Source of the DNA: a virus
DNA: 51,849 bases
Direction: 5' to 3' (one strand)
Virus record (IMG/VR): IMGVR_UViG_3300003691_000008
Coordinates: 1-51,849 of that record
Shown piece after piece: positions 7,750 through 16,103 of this stretch (position 1 is its first letter; every line of letters starts with the position of its first letter). Both the position numbers and the translations under genes were made by a program. The notes beneath the pieces were generated by a model. That model was not told the origin of the DNA. It searched no databases and was given only the letters and a program-made list of their open reading frames with translations.

Positions 7750-8307
7750 ATGAATAAATCAATATTAATAAATGTGACTGCAGTTGTAATATCAATCTGC
7801 GCATTGACCCTATCCCTTAAACAAGCACAAGAAGCTGAAAAAGTAAGTAGTGTATCTGTGTTTCCTCACATAGATATAACTATGGTTGGAGGTAAAGGTT
7901 CAGGACAAGAAAACGGAATTCGTTTAGATAACGCAGGAACGGGGCCAGCATTAATTGATGACTTTAATTTGTATGTTGATGGCAAAATAATAAAAGGAAA
8001 AAAGCATGAACTTTGGTGGGATGCACTGATAAAACTAGGCTTTACCCCACAAGAGATTTATGACTTCAGAACCTTTTATTTTACGAATACTGCAGCTTTA
8101 AAAGATGGTAATGTGTACTATTTGATAAGACCAAAGTTAATCAATAATGACGAATTTAGAAGCCTAACAGAGTACGAATGGGATAAGTTGCAGAAGCTGA
8201 CTATAAGAATTGATTATCACGGTGCTTTTGGCGACAAATGCTATGTTACTTACACTCCTGCGAATAAAGGGAGTGCTATTGAACGCACCGAGTGTATAAA
8301 AACATAA
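7750..8307 (+). CDS. Membrane-anchored protein of unknown function (cassette ORF)
   Basis: A 185-aa protein. ATG 7750 is preceded by a strong GAGGGAG Shine-Dalgarno. One N-terminal membrane helix (residues 5-24) is followed by a linker (KQAQEAEKVS) and a beta-rich domain beginning FPHIDITMVGG and containing IRLDNAGTGPA, which reads like an Ig-like or lipocalin-type beta sheet. The family is not recognised. The stop codon lies inside the ACATAAC core of an attC-like site, which is typical of compact cassettes. It is the last gene before the prophage. Confidence 0.65.
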   Translation: MNKSILINVTAVVISICALTLSLKQAQEAEKVSSVSVFPHIDITMVGGKGSGQENGIRLDNAGTGPALIDDFNLYVDGKIIKGKKHELWWDALIKLGFTPQEIYDFRTFYFTNTAALKDGNVYYLIRPKLINNDEFRSLTEYEWDKLQKLTIRIDYHGAFGDKCYVTYTPANKGSAIERTECIKT

Positions 8308-8380
8308 CAAGCTAATTAATAAGGATAAAAAACAGTTTGCTGTTTTCGTCCCTCAACATTTTAGCCAACTAAATTTTGCT
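8302..8380 (+). other. attC-like site truncated at its 3' end
   Basis: It starts with ACATAACAAGCTAATTAATA and contains the paired inner arms CAGTTTGCTG (about 8332-8341) and TAGCCAACTA (8362-8371), followed by AATTTTGCT. The expected closing arm (a TTGTTATGT-like sequence) is missing: from 8381 the sequence turns into GATACAGAGAGAG. The break lies within about 40 bp of the inferred prophage end. Confidence 0.6.
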
Positions 8381-8420
8381 GATACAGAGAGAGAAAAGAA
8401 TACAAGAAAACAGAGATAAA

Positions 8421-8450
8421 TGTGAAATTTTGTGAAATTGTGCGGAATTG
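8421..8450. repeat. Three 10-bp repeats at the prophage left end
   Basis: TGTGAAATTT, TGTGAAATTG and TGCGGAATTG follow each other without gaps, one per helical turn. Placement outside the last early gene and beside the truncated attC suggests a transposase end site beginning with TG, as in Mu-type ends. Confidence 0.55.
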
Positions 8451-8467
8451 AATGATTTAGTATTTGC

Positions 8468-8498
8468 AAAAGACTTTCATATGCTGAAAGTCTTTTTT
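8468..8498. terminator. Bidirectional terminator at the end of the early operon
   Basis: The stem AGACTTTCA (8471-8479)/TGAAAGTCT (8485-8493) has a 5-nt loop and is flanked by A4 on the left and T5 on the right. It should stop leftward early transcription after mor and rightward transcription entering from the cassettes. Confidence 0.75.
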
Positions 8499-8508
8499 GT
8501 TGGGGGAT

Positions 8509-8847
8509 TTAGAACAATTGGGGTTGGAGTTTATCCCTTTCTTCTTTACTAGCAATTTTTATAACTCTATAAACATGCGTTGTAGACATATTGAACTCTT
8601 TACCTAGTGCAACATGGTTACTACCCGTAAATGCTTTATATATAGCATGGTGTTTCATTATTGCATTTGTTTTTCTACCATAAGCAAAATAGATATGCTC
8701 GCCACCAAATTGATTACGTAGTTCGTCGCATACCTCAGTTGCCATTTTTTCAGCGTTATCTTTATCAACGCCAAATTTAATCAAGTTCTCCTCTATGTGT
8801 AATAACAATTGAAATACAAACTCGGCAGAACGTTCGGGTAAGCTCAT
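8509..8847 (-). CDS. mor: Mor-type transcription activator
   Basis: A 112-aa protein of the Mor/C family (Mu middle-operon regulator is of similar size). The N-terminal half (IEENLIKFGVDKDNAEKMATEVCDEL) is the dimerisation part, followed by FGGEHIYFAYG, which matches the family's beta strand that enters the minor groove. The C-terminal helix-turn-helix (HHAIYKAFTG...ALGKEFNMSTTHVYRVIK, about residues 67-99) binds DNA. It is the last gene of the leftward early operon. By analogy with Mu it switches on middle/late transcription, and the paired leaders at 21185 and 30312 are natural candidate targets. Confidence 0.85.
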   Translation of the reverse strand: MSLPERSAEFVFQLLLHIEENLIKFGVDKDNAEKMATEVCDELRNQFGGEHIYFAYGRKTNAIMKHHAIYKAFTGSNHVALGKEFNMSTTHVYRVIKIASKEERDKLQPQLF

Positions 8848-8852
8848 AGTAA

Positions 8853-9332
8853 TTAAGTCCTGTATTGATCCTGAATTTTATGAAACATCGCGTTGTTAGC
8901 TTCAGTGCTTTCTTCAAAGCCCCTTTTAATAACAGCTTGTGAGTCTTTAACTTTGGTTGCGCTAGCTGTTGGGTGATGGAATTTCTCTTCAGTAGTTTTC
9001 AGTACCTGGATTAAATAGCTGTGGTTTTTAAACGGCTGTAACGTACCTGATTGGCGTTTAGCTTGAATACTTAATGTAGTTTGTTCCAGGGCTGCACTAA
9101 GCGCTTGCTCATTGCCAGATAGTTCAAGTACTTCATTTATTAACTTAACTGCACGGTCATTGTTTAGATCTGATTTCTCAGGTCGCCACAATGCTACATA
9201 CCCAATAACATGCGTGGCTAGCTTAGGTTTTAACTTAGCTACCAGGGCCAATAGAGATTTAGCGCTACTGTCTTGCACTAACGTATCTAAATTAAGATGA
9301 CCGTGACAACTTGGGCAACGTGCTAGTTTCAT
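8853..9332 (-). CDS. Early phage protein with N-terminal CxxC, unknown
   Basis: A 159-aa protein. It opens with CPSCHGHLNLD (Cys6/Cys9) and has no second Cys pair nearby, so any zinc site would need partner ligands such as H11/H13 or dimerisation. The rest is helical and charged. It lies between mor and the GemA gene with a 4-bp overlap with the latter, so it belongs to the early operon. I do not recognise a family. Candidates are a replication or host-takeover accessory protein. Confidence 0.6.
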   Translation of the reverse strand: MKLARCPSCHGHLNLDTLVQDSSAKSLLALVAKLKPKLATHVIGYVALWRPEKSDLNNDRAVKLINEVLELSGNEQALSAALEQTTLSIQAKRQSGTLQPFKNHSYLIQVLKTTEEKFHHPTASATKVKDSQAVIKRGFEESTEANNAMFHKIQDQYRT

Positions 9333-9784
9333 ACGTTAGATCCTCGCTCTTTTCTTCCTTCTCTTTCAAGCCAGTTTTTCAGTTGCTCAATTGCTTGATA
9401 AAACATATCTGGCGTAAACCATTCGAGCTTAGTTACTGGTACACCATCATTTTGCGCTTTGCAGTTTGACTTTGCCCAGCTCTCCAATGCTGAATAAGAA
9501 CGGTCTTTAACAAACCCAGCGTCAGCCATTTCTTGCCATAAAGAATAAAGCTTGGCATGTGAACCTTTTAATTTAGGCTTAACTTTACTCTGCACTTTAA
9601 ACCCTGATTTTTTCATGTGCTCAAGTACTTTGAACAACTCAGGGATAGTCATTGATGAACAGCTGCGTTTACCGGTTAATTCGTTTAAATTTGCTCGATA
9701 CAAATCATCATCAAGCTGTAACTGGCTTTTAGCTATATGAATGAGTTTAATGTACCAGGACTTAGGTTTGTATTCTGTTCTCAT
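9329..9784 (-). CDS. gemA: GemA/Gp16-like regulator (DUF1018)
   Basis: A 151-aa protein. The N-terminal pattern YIKLIHIAKSQLQLDDDLYR...LTGKRSCSSMTIPELFKVLEHMKKSGFK is characteristic of the DUF1018/GemA family of Mu-like phages. In Mu, gemA (gp16) influences host gene expression and DNA supercoiling. The C-terminal half has the family's second block (LWQEMADAGFV...LESWAKSN). It overlaps both neighbours by 4 bp, consistent with coupled translation in the early operon. Confidence 0.85.
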   Translation of the reverse strand: MRTEYKPKSWYIKLIHIAKSQLQLDDDLYRANLNELTGKRSCSSMTIPELFKVLEHMKKSGFKVQSKVKPKLKGSHAKLYSLWQEMADAGFVKDRSYSALESWAKSNCKAQNDGVPVTKLEWFTPDMFYQAIEQLKNWLEREGRKERGSNV

Positions 9785-9993
9785 GATTTTCTCTCCGCTA
9801 GAAATTTTTTGTCTGCTTCCTGCTCAGCTTCAATTATGAGATGACACTCAGAGCAATATTGGTACTCTTCAGTATCTGCATCATGGTGCCAGTTATGCAT
9901 CGCTAGAAACTGTTCAATAGTATCAGTCCCTGTAGAATCAATGCTTTTGAAGCAATTGAGAGCATCACAGTTAATGGTTGTTTCAATAGACAT
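9781..9993 (-). CDS. Small early phage protein, possible metal-binding
   Basis: A 70-aa acidic protein. Residues 43-55 read TEEYQYCSECHLI, a CxxCH motif, with further Cys at 9 and 14 and a WHH at 35-37, so a small zinc site is possible. The stop overlaps the gemA start (ATGA). I do not recognise the family. Confidence 0.55.
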   Translation of the reverse strand: MSIETTINCDALNCFKSIDSTGTDTIEQFLAMHNWHHDADTEEYQYCSECHLIIEAEQEADKKFLAERKS

Positions 9994-9995
9994 TA

Positions 9996-10241
9996 TTAAT
10001 TCTCACTAAGGTCACGAAAAGAAATTTTTATCCCCTTGATTAGCTCAGGCATAATCAAACCTAACTCTTCAACTTCTTGTTTAATGAATTGATAGTTAGC
10101 CAAAAAACGCATGGCAAAGCCACTACGATCTAAAGCGATAAACATACTTTCAGTTTTACCGCTTTCAGCAACTTTTTTATCCCATCGTTTTTTAGCTTGT
10201 TCAAACGCTGAATCCACTTGTTCTTGACTAATTTCACTCAT
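9996..10241 (-). CDS. Small helical early phage protein
   Basis: An 81-aa protein, mostly helical and charged (SAFEQAKKRWDKKVAESGK). No motif is recognised. It is the first gene after the intrinsic terminator at 10288-10316, so its expression may depend on readthrough or on a promoter in 10242-10287. It is 2 bp from the next gene. Confidence 0.55.
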   Translation of the reverse strand: MSEISQEQVDSAFEQAKKRWDKKVAESGKTESMFIALDRSGFAMRFLANYQFIKQEVEELGLIMPELIKGIKISFRDLSEN

Positions 10242-10287
10242 AATATTCTCTGCTTATATAAGGTATGGCTTTCGCCGTTGTTTCACC

Positions 10288-10316
10288 CAAAAAGCCGCCC
10301 TGAAATCAGGCGGCTT
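10288..10316 (-). terminator. Intrinsic terminator after the HU gene
   Basis: Reading leftward, stem AAGCCGCC and GGCGGCTT (10292-10299/10309-10316) is followed by a T5 tract (plus-strand A5 at 10289-10293). It splits the early operon into a transposition part and a GemA/Mor part. Confidence 0.8.
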
Positions 10317-10334
10317 ACTGGTTATTAGTCAAAA

Positions 10335-10610
10335 CTAGCTGTTTACAGCGTCCTTAAGTCCCTTGCCAACTTTAAACTTCGCCACTTTAGCCGCCGCAAT
10401 TTGAATGGTTGCGCCTGTTTGTGGGTTTCGACCAGTGCGAGCAGCACGGGCACCTAATGAAAACGTACCAAAGCCAACCAACGCCACATCACCGCCTTGC
10501 TTGAGTTCGTCAGTTACCGCGACAGTAAACGCATCTAGTGCGCGACCAGCTGCTGCTTTAGAAATGTCTGCATTGATTGAAATTTTTTCTATTAATTGAG
10601 ATTTGTTCAT
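10335..10610 (-). CDS. HU/IHF-family DNA-bending protein
   Basis: 91 residues, the normal HU length. It starts [28 protein letters not shown] and continues with [25 protein letters not shown], where GFGTF and RNPQTG are the family's signatures, the latter on the minor-groove arm. I chose ATG 10608-10610, preceded by AGGGGAA, over the longer in-frame extension to 10670. In a transposing phage an HU-like protein plausibly helps transpososome assembly, as host HU does for Mu. It is immediately followed by a terminator. Confidence 0.9.
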   Translation of the reverse strand: MNKSQLIEKISINADISKAAAGRALDAFTVAVTDELKQGGDVALVGFGTFSLGARAARTGRNPQTGATIQIAAAKVAKFKVGKGLKDAVNS

Positions 10611-10720
10611 ATTAAATTCCCCTTGAGGATTGAGTGTTAAGCACATTGTCTTTGTTTTTGCCAAAGCCATTGGCGCTGTCGTTTTAGTAACTTTTTATTT
10701 TTTGCTTTCATTGCTTCCCT

Positions 10721-11344
10721 TTAAAGGCTCTTACTAACCAACGGAATTTGCACCCAAGCGCCTTGTATATTGCGCTCTTGAAACGTAATGTACGTTTTAG
10801 AACTACTGCAAATAATGGCTTCGTCTAACGCCTTCATTGCATTGCTCCATTTATCAGACTTATTTGCATCACGGTATTTACGCAACGCTAAGATGCGGTT
10901 TTTGTTGTATTGGCCTTGCTTGTCAGCTTCGAATGCATCACGCATTAGTTGTGATATGAAAGTACTAGTTTCAGCAAGTTCTTCTTCTATAACTTCAGTG
11001 ATAAGTTGTTTAGCAATATCAATCTCAGCACCAAAAGAAATTTGATCTGCAATCCCAACTTGAATCTTCTTCTTTTGGTCAAAGCTTGTTAAAGAAATAT
11101 TACCTTTAGCCCCACCAATGCTCACTTCGTATTCATCAGCGACTAAAGCGATAAGGTCGTTAACCTCGCTGAAGACTCTTCGTTTAAAGTCTTCGTGAGC
11201 TTTGCTTTGCTCTTTTGCTTGCGCGGTTAGCAGCATTACCAAGTCATGCTTTAACAAATCTTGAGGTTTTATTTCGCTAATAGGTGTTTGAAAACCTCGA
11301 CTATTCATTAAAAATTTAGGTTTTTCTATTACTGTTGTCATCAT
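10721..11344 (-). CDS. DUF3164-type phage protein
   Basis: A 207-aa protein. The stretches MNSRGFQTPISEIKP near the N-terminus and EVNDLIALVADEYEVSIGGAKGNISLTSFD in the middle match the DUF3164 family found in the early regions of Mu-like phages next to the transposase and B genes. The biochemical role is not known. It lies downstream of the small zinc-ribbon ORF and the ATPase and is co-directional with them. Confidence 0.75.
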   Translation of the reverse strand: MMTTVIEKPKFLMNSRGFQTPISEIKPQDLLKHDLVMLLTAQAKEQSKAHEDFKRRVFSEVNDLIALVADEYEVSIGGAKGNISLTSFDQKKKIQVGIADQISFGAEIDIAKQLITEVIEEELAETSTFISQLMRDAFEADKQGQYNKNRILALRKYRDANKSDKWSNAMKALDEAIICSSSKTYITFQERNIQGAWVQIPLVSKSL

Positions 11345-11353
11345 TATTTCCTG

Positions 11354-11527
11354 TTAGTAATGTTCGTTAATATCTAAGTCAAAATCTTTCTTGCAAGATG
11401 TGCATTTTATTTCATAGGTTCCAACTTCTATCGCTGTAGTGCAGCCATGCTCATGAGTACCTTGATCGTCTTCACAATGAGGACAATAAAATTCAATGTT
11501 CAAATTTACACTTACTGAAGCAGTCAT
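11354..11527 (-). CDS. 57-aa zinc-ribbon protein
   Basis: A short ORF read from the minus strand: MTASVSVNLNIEFYCPHCED at the start, then HEHGCTT, then EIKCTSCKKDFD near the end. Two CxxC knuckles (C15/C18 and C42/C45) about 24 residues apart form a classic zinc ribbon. It fits neatly between the ATPase gene (9 bp) and the DUF3164 gene (9 bp). Its role is unknown; such ribbons are common small partners in phage early operons. Confidence 0.7.
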   Translation of the reverse strand: MTASVSVNLNIEFYCPHCEDDQGTHEHGCTTAIEVGTYEIKCTSCKKDFDLDINEHY

Positions 11528-11536
11528 CGTGTTCCC

Positions 11537-12970
11537 CTATTTGATCATGCCGATAAGTTCGGCGGTAATTACTGGCTCACAAGCGCTAGCTGCTTCGTTC
11601 ATAGCCTTAACCAGTAAAGTGTTAACCATTAACGGATACGTCATATCTTTACTGCCTTTAGGTTTGTTGATACCGTATTGAACTTCGCCTTGAAGCTTGT
11701 TTTTCATGGCTTCAATAGCATCAGGTGTGATCACGTTTTTATAGTCCACATTGCAACGTCCTAGCTTATGAGCCACATAATCAGTGATTGAAGCGCCCAG
11801 TGGTGGCATGTTCATGATGTTGCAGCGGTAAGAAAATTCACGAATCTCAAAATTAGATAAACTTAATGTGGCTTCAAGCTCAGTTTGACCAACCAAAATA
11901 ACGCTAACCAAACGATTAAAACCATCACGTAACTCACAAATACGTTTCAAATGCTTTAAGGCGGCATTACTTAAATCGTGAGCTTCCTCAATAACCACCA
12001 CATGTTTAAAACCTGCTTTAGCGCTTTGCTTTAACGTGCGCTCAATTTTACGTGCCCGGTTCTCAAGGCCATTAGGCATAGACTTAACATTTAACTCTTC
12101 AGCCAACGCATCAAAAATCATGGCTGCAGTTAAGCGTTTTTTATCTATGATCATAGGCTCAATAATCATCAACTCAGGGTTGTTCTTACTTACATAGTCG
12201 TAAAAGCCTTTACGCAGTTCAGTTTTACCCGCACCACATTCACCAATTACCGCTAAAATACTGCCGTTAAGGCTCGCTTGTACCATGCTTTCACGCACAC
12301 GGTGTTGTGCATGGCTCATGAATAAATCTTCAATGCAATGCACTTCATTTTCAAAGGGGTGACGAGTCAAATTAAAATGACTCATCGTTTTTTGGTAAAG
12401 CATTTCAGGCTCCAATGGCTCAAAAATTACAGTGGGTTTAGGGGTGTTTTTTATTGTTGTTTTGCCTTTTTTCTCTTTTGTTTCATTCCACATAGTTGAA
12501 AGCTCATGCGTACTAACGTGCTCACTCATAAACTTTTCAATAGCGGCTTTTATTAATTCCTCTTCTATTGTTTTTGGCCATATTCCATGGCGCAATAGTT
12601 GACTAACGGCAGAGGGAGAAAGCTTCACGCCTGTTGTTTCCATCGCTCTGCGTAAATCAGCTTGTTGTAATTCATACTTCGTTAATAACGGCAGTACCTG
12701 GTAAGCGGCTGTCGCATTAACACTTGTTGGTGCTGCTTTTAGCATTTCCTCTATTTCCTCATTGTTGTCTTCACCCAATAAGCGGGTAAAGCATTCACGA
12801 ATAGCATTAGGGTTTGTACGTGCTGGCCATTGCTCATACCGAATAAAATTAAGCAATGACGTTTTTGAAATGTGCGACCCGTGGGCATTCATATCAGCGA
12901 CTACGTCAAGTTGATTAATACCGTGCGATTTCAACGTTCTTACAATTAAACTTTTCTGAGCAAGTGCCAT
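11537..12970 (-). CDS. AAA+ transposition ATPase (Mu B / ExeA-like target selector)
   Basis: A 477-aa protein. The N-terminal 140 residues contain two helix-turn-helix-like repeats (about 1-60 and 88-140). The AAA+ domain has Walker A GECGAGKTE (243-251) and Walker B HVVVIEEAHD (323-332), with VGQTELEATL afterwards as sensor-1 region. In Mu the B protein coats target DNA, activates the transposase and gives target immunity. The AAA+ core here resembles the ExeA/TniB branch more than classical MuB, as I recall for B3/BcepMu-type phages. It starts at ATG 12968-12970 with a GGAGATCACC leader, 13 bp after the transposase gene. Confidence 0.85.
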   Translation of the reverse strand: MALAQKSLIVRTLKSHGINQLDVVADMNAHGSHISKTSLLNFIRYEQWPARTNPNAIRECFTRLLGEDNNEEIEEMLKAAPTSVNATAAYQVLPLLTKYELQQADLRRAMETTGVKLSPSAVSQLLRHGIWPKTIEEELIKAAIEKFMSEHVSTHELSTMWNETKEKKGKTTIKNTPKPTVIFEPLEPEMLYQKTMSHFNLTRHPFENEVHCIEDLFMSHAQHRVRESMVQASLNGSILAVIGECGAGKTELRKGFYDYVSKNNPELMIIEPMIIDKKRLTAAMIFDALAEELNVKSMPNGLENRARKIERTLKQSAKAGFKHVVVIEEAHDLSNAALKHLKRICELRDGFNRLVSVILVGQTELEATLSLSNFEIREFSYRCNIMNMPPLGASITDYVAHKLGRCNVDYKNVITPDAIEAMKNKLQGEVQYGINKPKGSKDMTYPLMVNTLLVKAMNEAASACEPVITAELIGMIK

Positions 12971-12983
12971 GGTGATCTCCTTA

Positions 12984-14762
12984 TTAGCTGTTAACGAGTT
13001 TTAATGCTGGAGACTTAACGCGCGTTAACTCGTCTACAATGCGCGGTATATCTTCAACAAAAACTGCTTGGTATTGTGCCAATGCATTAATATCGCGTGG
13101 CTCTAGGTCACGGCCTAAGTTCTGCATTACGGCACGTTTAAGCTCTAACGGGCTTAATGGCTTAGCGGCTGTGGGTACAAACTCGGTTGGCATATCAAAC
13201 TGCGAGCCTTTCGGGGTAATCGCGGCTGGCATATCAATAGCGTTAAGTTGGCTAATGGCTTTAATCTCGCCATTAAACGGGGTGGTTTTTTTCTTCTTAG
13301 CTTTATCGATCTCTTCATCAGTAAGGTTTGGATACGCAACGCGGTCCATCACTTTTTGGTTAGTATCAATAACCGTATCTTGCTTCGTATCAAAACCTTC
13401 ACCAAACACAGGTGAATCGGCTCTAAAGCCAGCTGCATCAAACTCAAGCGGTGCAACTTCATGTAAAACGTTATCACCAGACTTATTAGCTATGGTTACT
13501 AACACCTTGCATTCATCGTTTATAACCAATGGGCTTACAGAAACTTTTAACCCTGCAAAAATACCGTCTAAGTTAGCCAGGCTATACGTGAGTTTCTGCT
13601 TAGCAACCGGATGGCGAAACGATATTTCTAAATCACCTTTAACTAAACGCGTTACAGGCTCATGCGTAAAAATATAACGACAGTAATCTAAGTCAGGTAA
13701 CGCACGTAAATGCTGAATATTCTCGCTTTGCATAATGGTTAGCCAAGCATCAGTACGTGCCATGCCGTGGCGATTATGTTTCGCGTTATAGTTAGGGATT
13801 AAATTAGCGTTGTAAGCATTTTGCCACTGAACAACCGCTTGGTTCAGCTCCTCAACACTATTCACCGCTTCAAGAAACAAACGACCTTCAAAGAGTTTTT
13901 CAACTAAATCATTCGCTTTTTCTACCGCCCCAGTAGCACGTGCTAAATGCGTGGTATGGGCAATATGGTCAACCTTCAAACAACCAAGCGCATGTTTAAT
14001 CGCTTTACTGGTCATGGCGCTACCTTTATCCCAATACACATAGCGTGGCAAACCATGGTATGGCGAGCCAGATAACTTGCTCCAACCAAACAATAAAAAG
14101 TCATAAAGTATTTGCTGATTCTCACCTGCTGATTCAAAATACTTCACTGTGATCAAACCGCTAAAATGGTCAACCATCACATAGCGCCAAACACGTAACC
14201 GCTTTATTTTTTCAAGCATTTCAGGTTTGTTTTTATACTGCTCTTGCATCGTGGTGTACTTTTGAACTTTCATACCCTTCTTTTTACCCGGGGGGTAATA
14301 AAGCACACACATTGACGCATCAGCCAAATGCACATGATTGGCATGTAAGCTTTTAAAATGACCGTGAGTAGTGTCTTGCTTGGCTTTTTTAGCAGTCATG
14401 TTATTGTCTCGCAGCAAACGGTTTACATTGCTAGTGCTGGTAAACTTGTGACCATTTTGAGATAACACACTAATCAGGTTAGGCGTTTCTAACAGTGTTT
14501 TACCATTGGCTCTAGCACTGGCTTTGCTGGCTGCAGCAAGTAAAGTTAACGATGCCATGTCTTGGCTAGTAGTCCCTGCATCAGCACGCGTTTTACGTCC
14601 AGAGCCACCCGTTAAGGTTTTTAATGTGCGGTAAAACTTATCTTTGCCCCAACCCAACTGAGTTAATGCGCGAGATAAAATAGCGCCTTTGGTGCCACTT
14701 TTAGCGTTATCAAGTTGCTGACCAAAATCAAGAACCATAGTGCGAGCTACATCAGAAATCAT
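12984..14762 (-). CDS. DDE transposase (Mu A-like role)
   Basis: A 592-aa transposase. A helical DNA-binding N-terminus is followed by an rve/retroviral-integrase core with candidate catalytic D148 (HLADAS), D245 (YVYWDKGSA) and E281 (ATGAVEKAN), a D-35-E spacing. A beta-barrel-like and C-terminal region follows (residues 370-592) that may contact the ATPase. It performs strand transfer for integration and replicative transposition. The long N-terminus and rve core suggest the Tn552/B3/BcepMu transposase group rather than classical MuA; that placement is from memory. It is followed after 13 bp by the AAA+ gene, the usual A-B order. Confidence 0.9.
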   Translation of the reverse strand: MISDVARTMVLDFGQQLDNAKSGTKGAILSRALTQLGWGKDKFYRTLKTLTGGSGRKTRADAGTTSQDMASLTLLAAASKASARANGKTLLETPNLISVLSQNGHKFTSTSNVNRLLRDNNMTAKKAKQDTTHGHFKSLHANHVHLADASMCVLYYPPGKKKGMKVQKYTTMQEQYKNKPEMLEKIKRLRVWRYVMVDHFSGLITVKYFESAGENQQILYDFLLFGWSKLSGSPYHGLPRYVYWDKGSAMTSKAIKHALGCLKVDHIAHTTHLARATGAVEKANDLVEKLFEGRLFLEAVNSVEELNQAVVQWQNAYNANLIPNYNAKHNRHGMARTDAWLTIMQSENIQHLRALPDLDYCRYIFTHEPVTRLVKGDLEISFRHPVAKQKLTYSLANLDGIFAGLKVSVSPLVINDECKVLVTIANKSGDNVLHEVAPLEFDAAGFRADSPVFGEGFDTKQDTVIDTNQKVMDRVAYPNLTDEEIDKAKKKKTTPFNGEIKAISQLNAIDMPAAITPKGSQFDMPTEFVPTAAKPLSPLELKRAVMQNLGRDLEPRDINALAQYQAVFVEDIPRIVDELTRVKSPALKLVNS

Positions 14763-14796
14763 AAATTTCCCCTACTGAAAATAAAACACGTGAAAA

Positions 14797-15750
14797 TTAG
14801 TCAACTAAACGCTGTTCAGCAGGTTCATCTTCATTTTGCAGATTCAAAAAAGTATCCTCAGCAGATACATCAGGGCGATACTTACCACCCAACACACCAA
14901 ATAATTCGTTAGTAAAGTTATTCACTAAGGCATGAGCTGCTTGCGCTTCGCTTAATAAACTACGCGCAATTAAATCAATGGCTTTATCGTCTAACGATTC
15001 ATCATTCTGTAAGTTGTCAAAAACATCAGCTAATTGATTGATGCCTTGTTCTATGGCTGTTTTTGCATGCATCATGGCAGCGACATTATCTAAGGTTTGA
15101 CGTTGCCAAGGTGCTTGGTTGAAACGGCGTATAGCCTCTATTTCTTTTATTTTATTAAGCTCTTGTTGTGTTTCAGCCGAGTTCTCGCGTACTGCTGAAA
15201 CGGTTTGGTTGGCATCATCTACTTGTTTTTGCAATTCAGCTTTTTCAATCACTTGCTTGAAATTAAGGTCTTCAATAAGCTCTTTAACCGCTTCTTTATC
15301 AGATAAATCAACGGCTTCACTGTTGATGATAAGTTGTTGAGACTCTTCAGGTAATTGGCGTAATTTGCGAAGTTCACGATTGCCAAGGCCCATAGACTGA
15401 GAGGATTCAAAAAATTCTTGACCAAAAGATTCTAGATTTTGTTCGTCCTCTTGCATGGAACGGTAAGAGCGCCCAAAAAACACAGTACAAACATCCTTAA
15501 TATCTGCGACCGTCGCACTTTTCCCATCTTCATCGGTATAGACCAAACCCTTGTATTGCTTGGATTCTTTAATCTTTTTAAAGGTTACTAATTCTGCGAC
15601 AGTCGCATACTTCTTCATGTTGTTAAAAGCTTGTATTTGACCTATTGCCATCAATACATCTTGCTTACTTGCCAATACCGCTTTGGCATCTACAACAGCT
15701 GTTTGCTGTTCTGCAGACAGTTCTGTAACTTTTGTGTGTTCATTATTCAT
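14797..15750 (-). CDS. Coiled-coil early phage protein, unknown
   Basis: A 317-aa protein, acidic and strongly helical, with a probable coiled coil at about 165-215 (VIEKAELQKQVDDANQTVSAV and following). The N-terminal block includes ATVAELVTFKKIKES and FGRSYRSMQEDEQNL. It sits directly upstream of the transposase gene, a position where B3/BcepMu-like phages carry a large unknown early protein. No catalytic motif is seen. It may be a DNA-binding or replication accessory protein. Confidence 0.65.
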   Translation of the reverse strand: MNNEHTKVTELSAEQQTAVVDAKAVLASKQDVLMAIGQIQAFNNMKKYATVAELVTFKKIKESKQYKGLVYTDEDGKSATVADIKDVCTVFFGRSYRSMQEDEQNLESFGQEFFESSQSMGLGNRELRKLRQLPEESQQLIINSEAVDLSDKEAVKELIEDLNFKQVIEKAELQKQVDDANQTVSAVRENSAETQQELNKIKEIEAIRRFNQAPWQRQTLDNVAAMMHAKTAIEQGINQLADVFDNLQNDESLDDKAIDLIARSLLSEAQAAHALVNNFTNELFGVLGGKYRPDVSAEDTFLNLQNEDEPAEQRLVD

Positions 15751-15785
15751 GGGTTTTTTCCTAAGAAATGGCTAGTGTTTGAAAG

Positions 15786-16103
15786 CTATAGCGCCAAGCG
15801 ACTATAGTTGGTTTGATCTTGTTGAAGTTGAAGCTGTGCTTGTGAGAGATTAAGCGCCACAGTATTTGAAAGTTGTACCAGAGCCACGCCTAAGCGGTAG
15901 CGCTTATTATCAGCGGGTAAACGCTCAACAAACTGCTGTGCTTCAAGATTCGCGAGTACGCGGGTAATATTGCTTGCACTTACATTGGCAAACTTGCTTA
16001 ATTCAGTGGGGCTAATGCCGCTAATTTCTTTACCTGCCATGAAGCGAATTACGCGTAAAGTGCGTTGCACCTGGTCTGAAATATAATTTGGTGAGGTGCT
16101 CAT
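15786..16103 (-). CDS. IclR-like winged-helix regulator, early region
   Basis: A 105-aa protein. The sequence QVQRTLRVIRFMAGKEISGISPTELSKFANVSASNITRVLANLEAQQFVERL is the winged helix of IclR-type regulators, without the C-terminal ligand domain. It begins next to the stop of the preceding regulator. It probably modulates early transcription, though host targets cannot be excluded. Confidence 0.75.
   Translation of the reverse strand: MSTSPNYISDQVQRTLRVIRFMAGKEISGISPTELSKFANVSASNITRVLANLEAQQFVERLPADNKRYRLGVALVQLSNTVALNLSQAQLQLQQDQTNYSRLAL

Noticed and set aside
10611-10670. 20-residue N-terminal extension of the HU protein
   Set aside because: HU proteins start at MNKSQLI; that ATG has an AGGGGAA box, and the extension has no family counterpart.
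13039-13677. Plus-strand 212-aa ORF opposite the transposase gene
   Set aside because: Ser/Thr-rich mirror of the well-supported transposase frame; no domain and no operon context.
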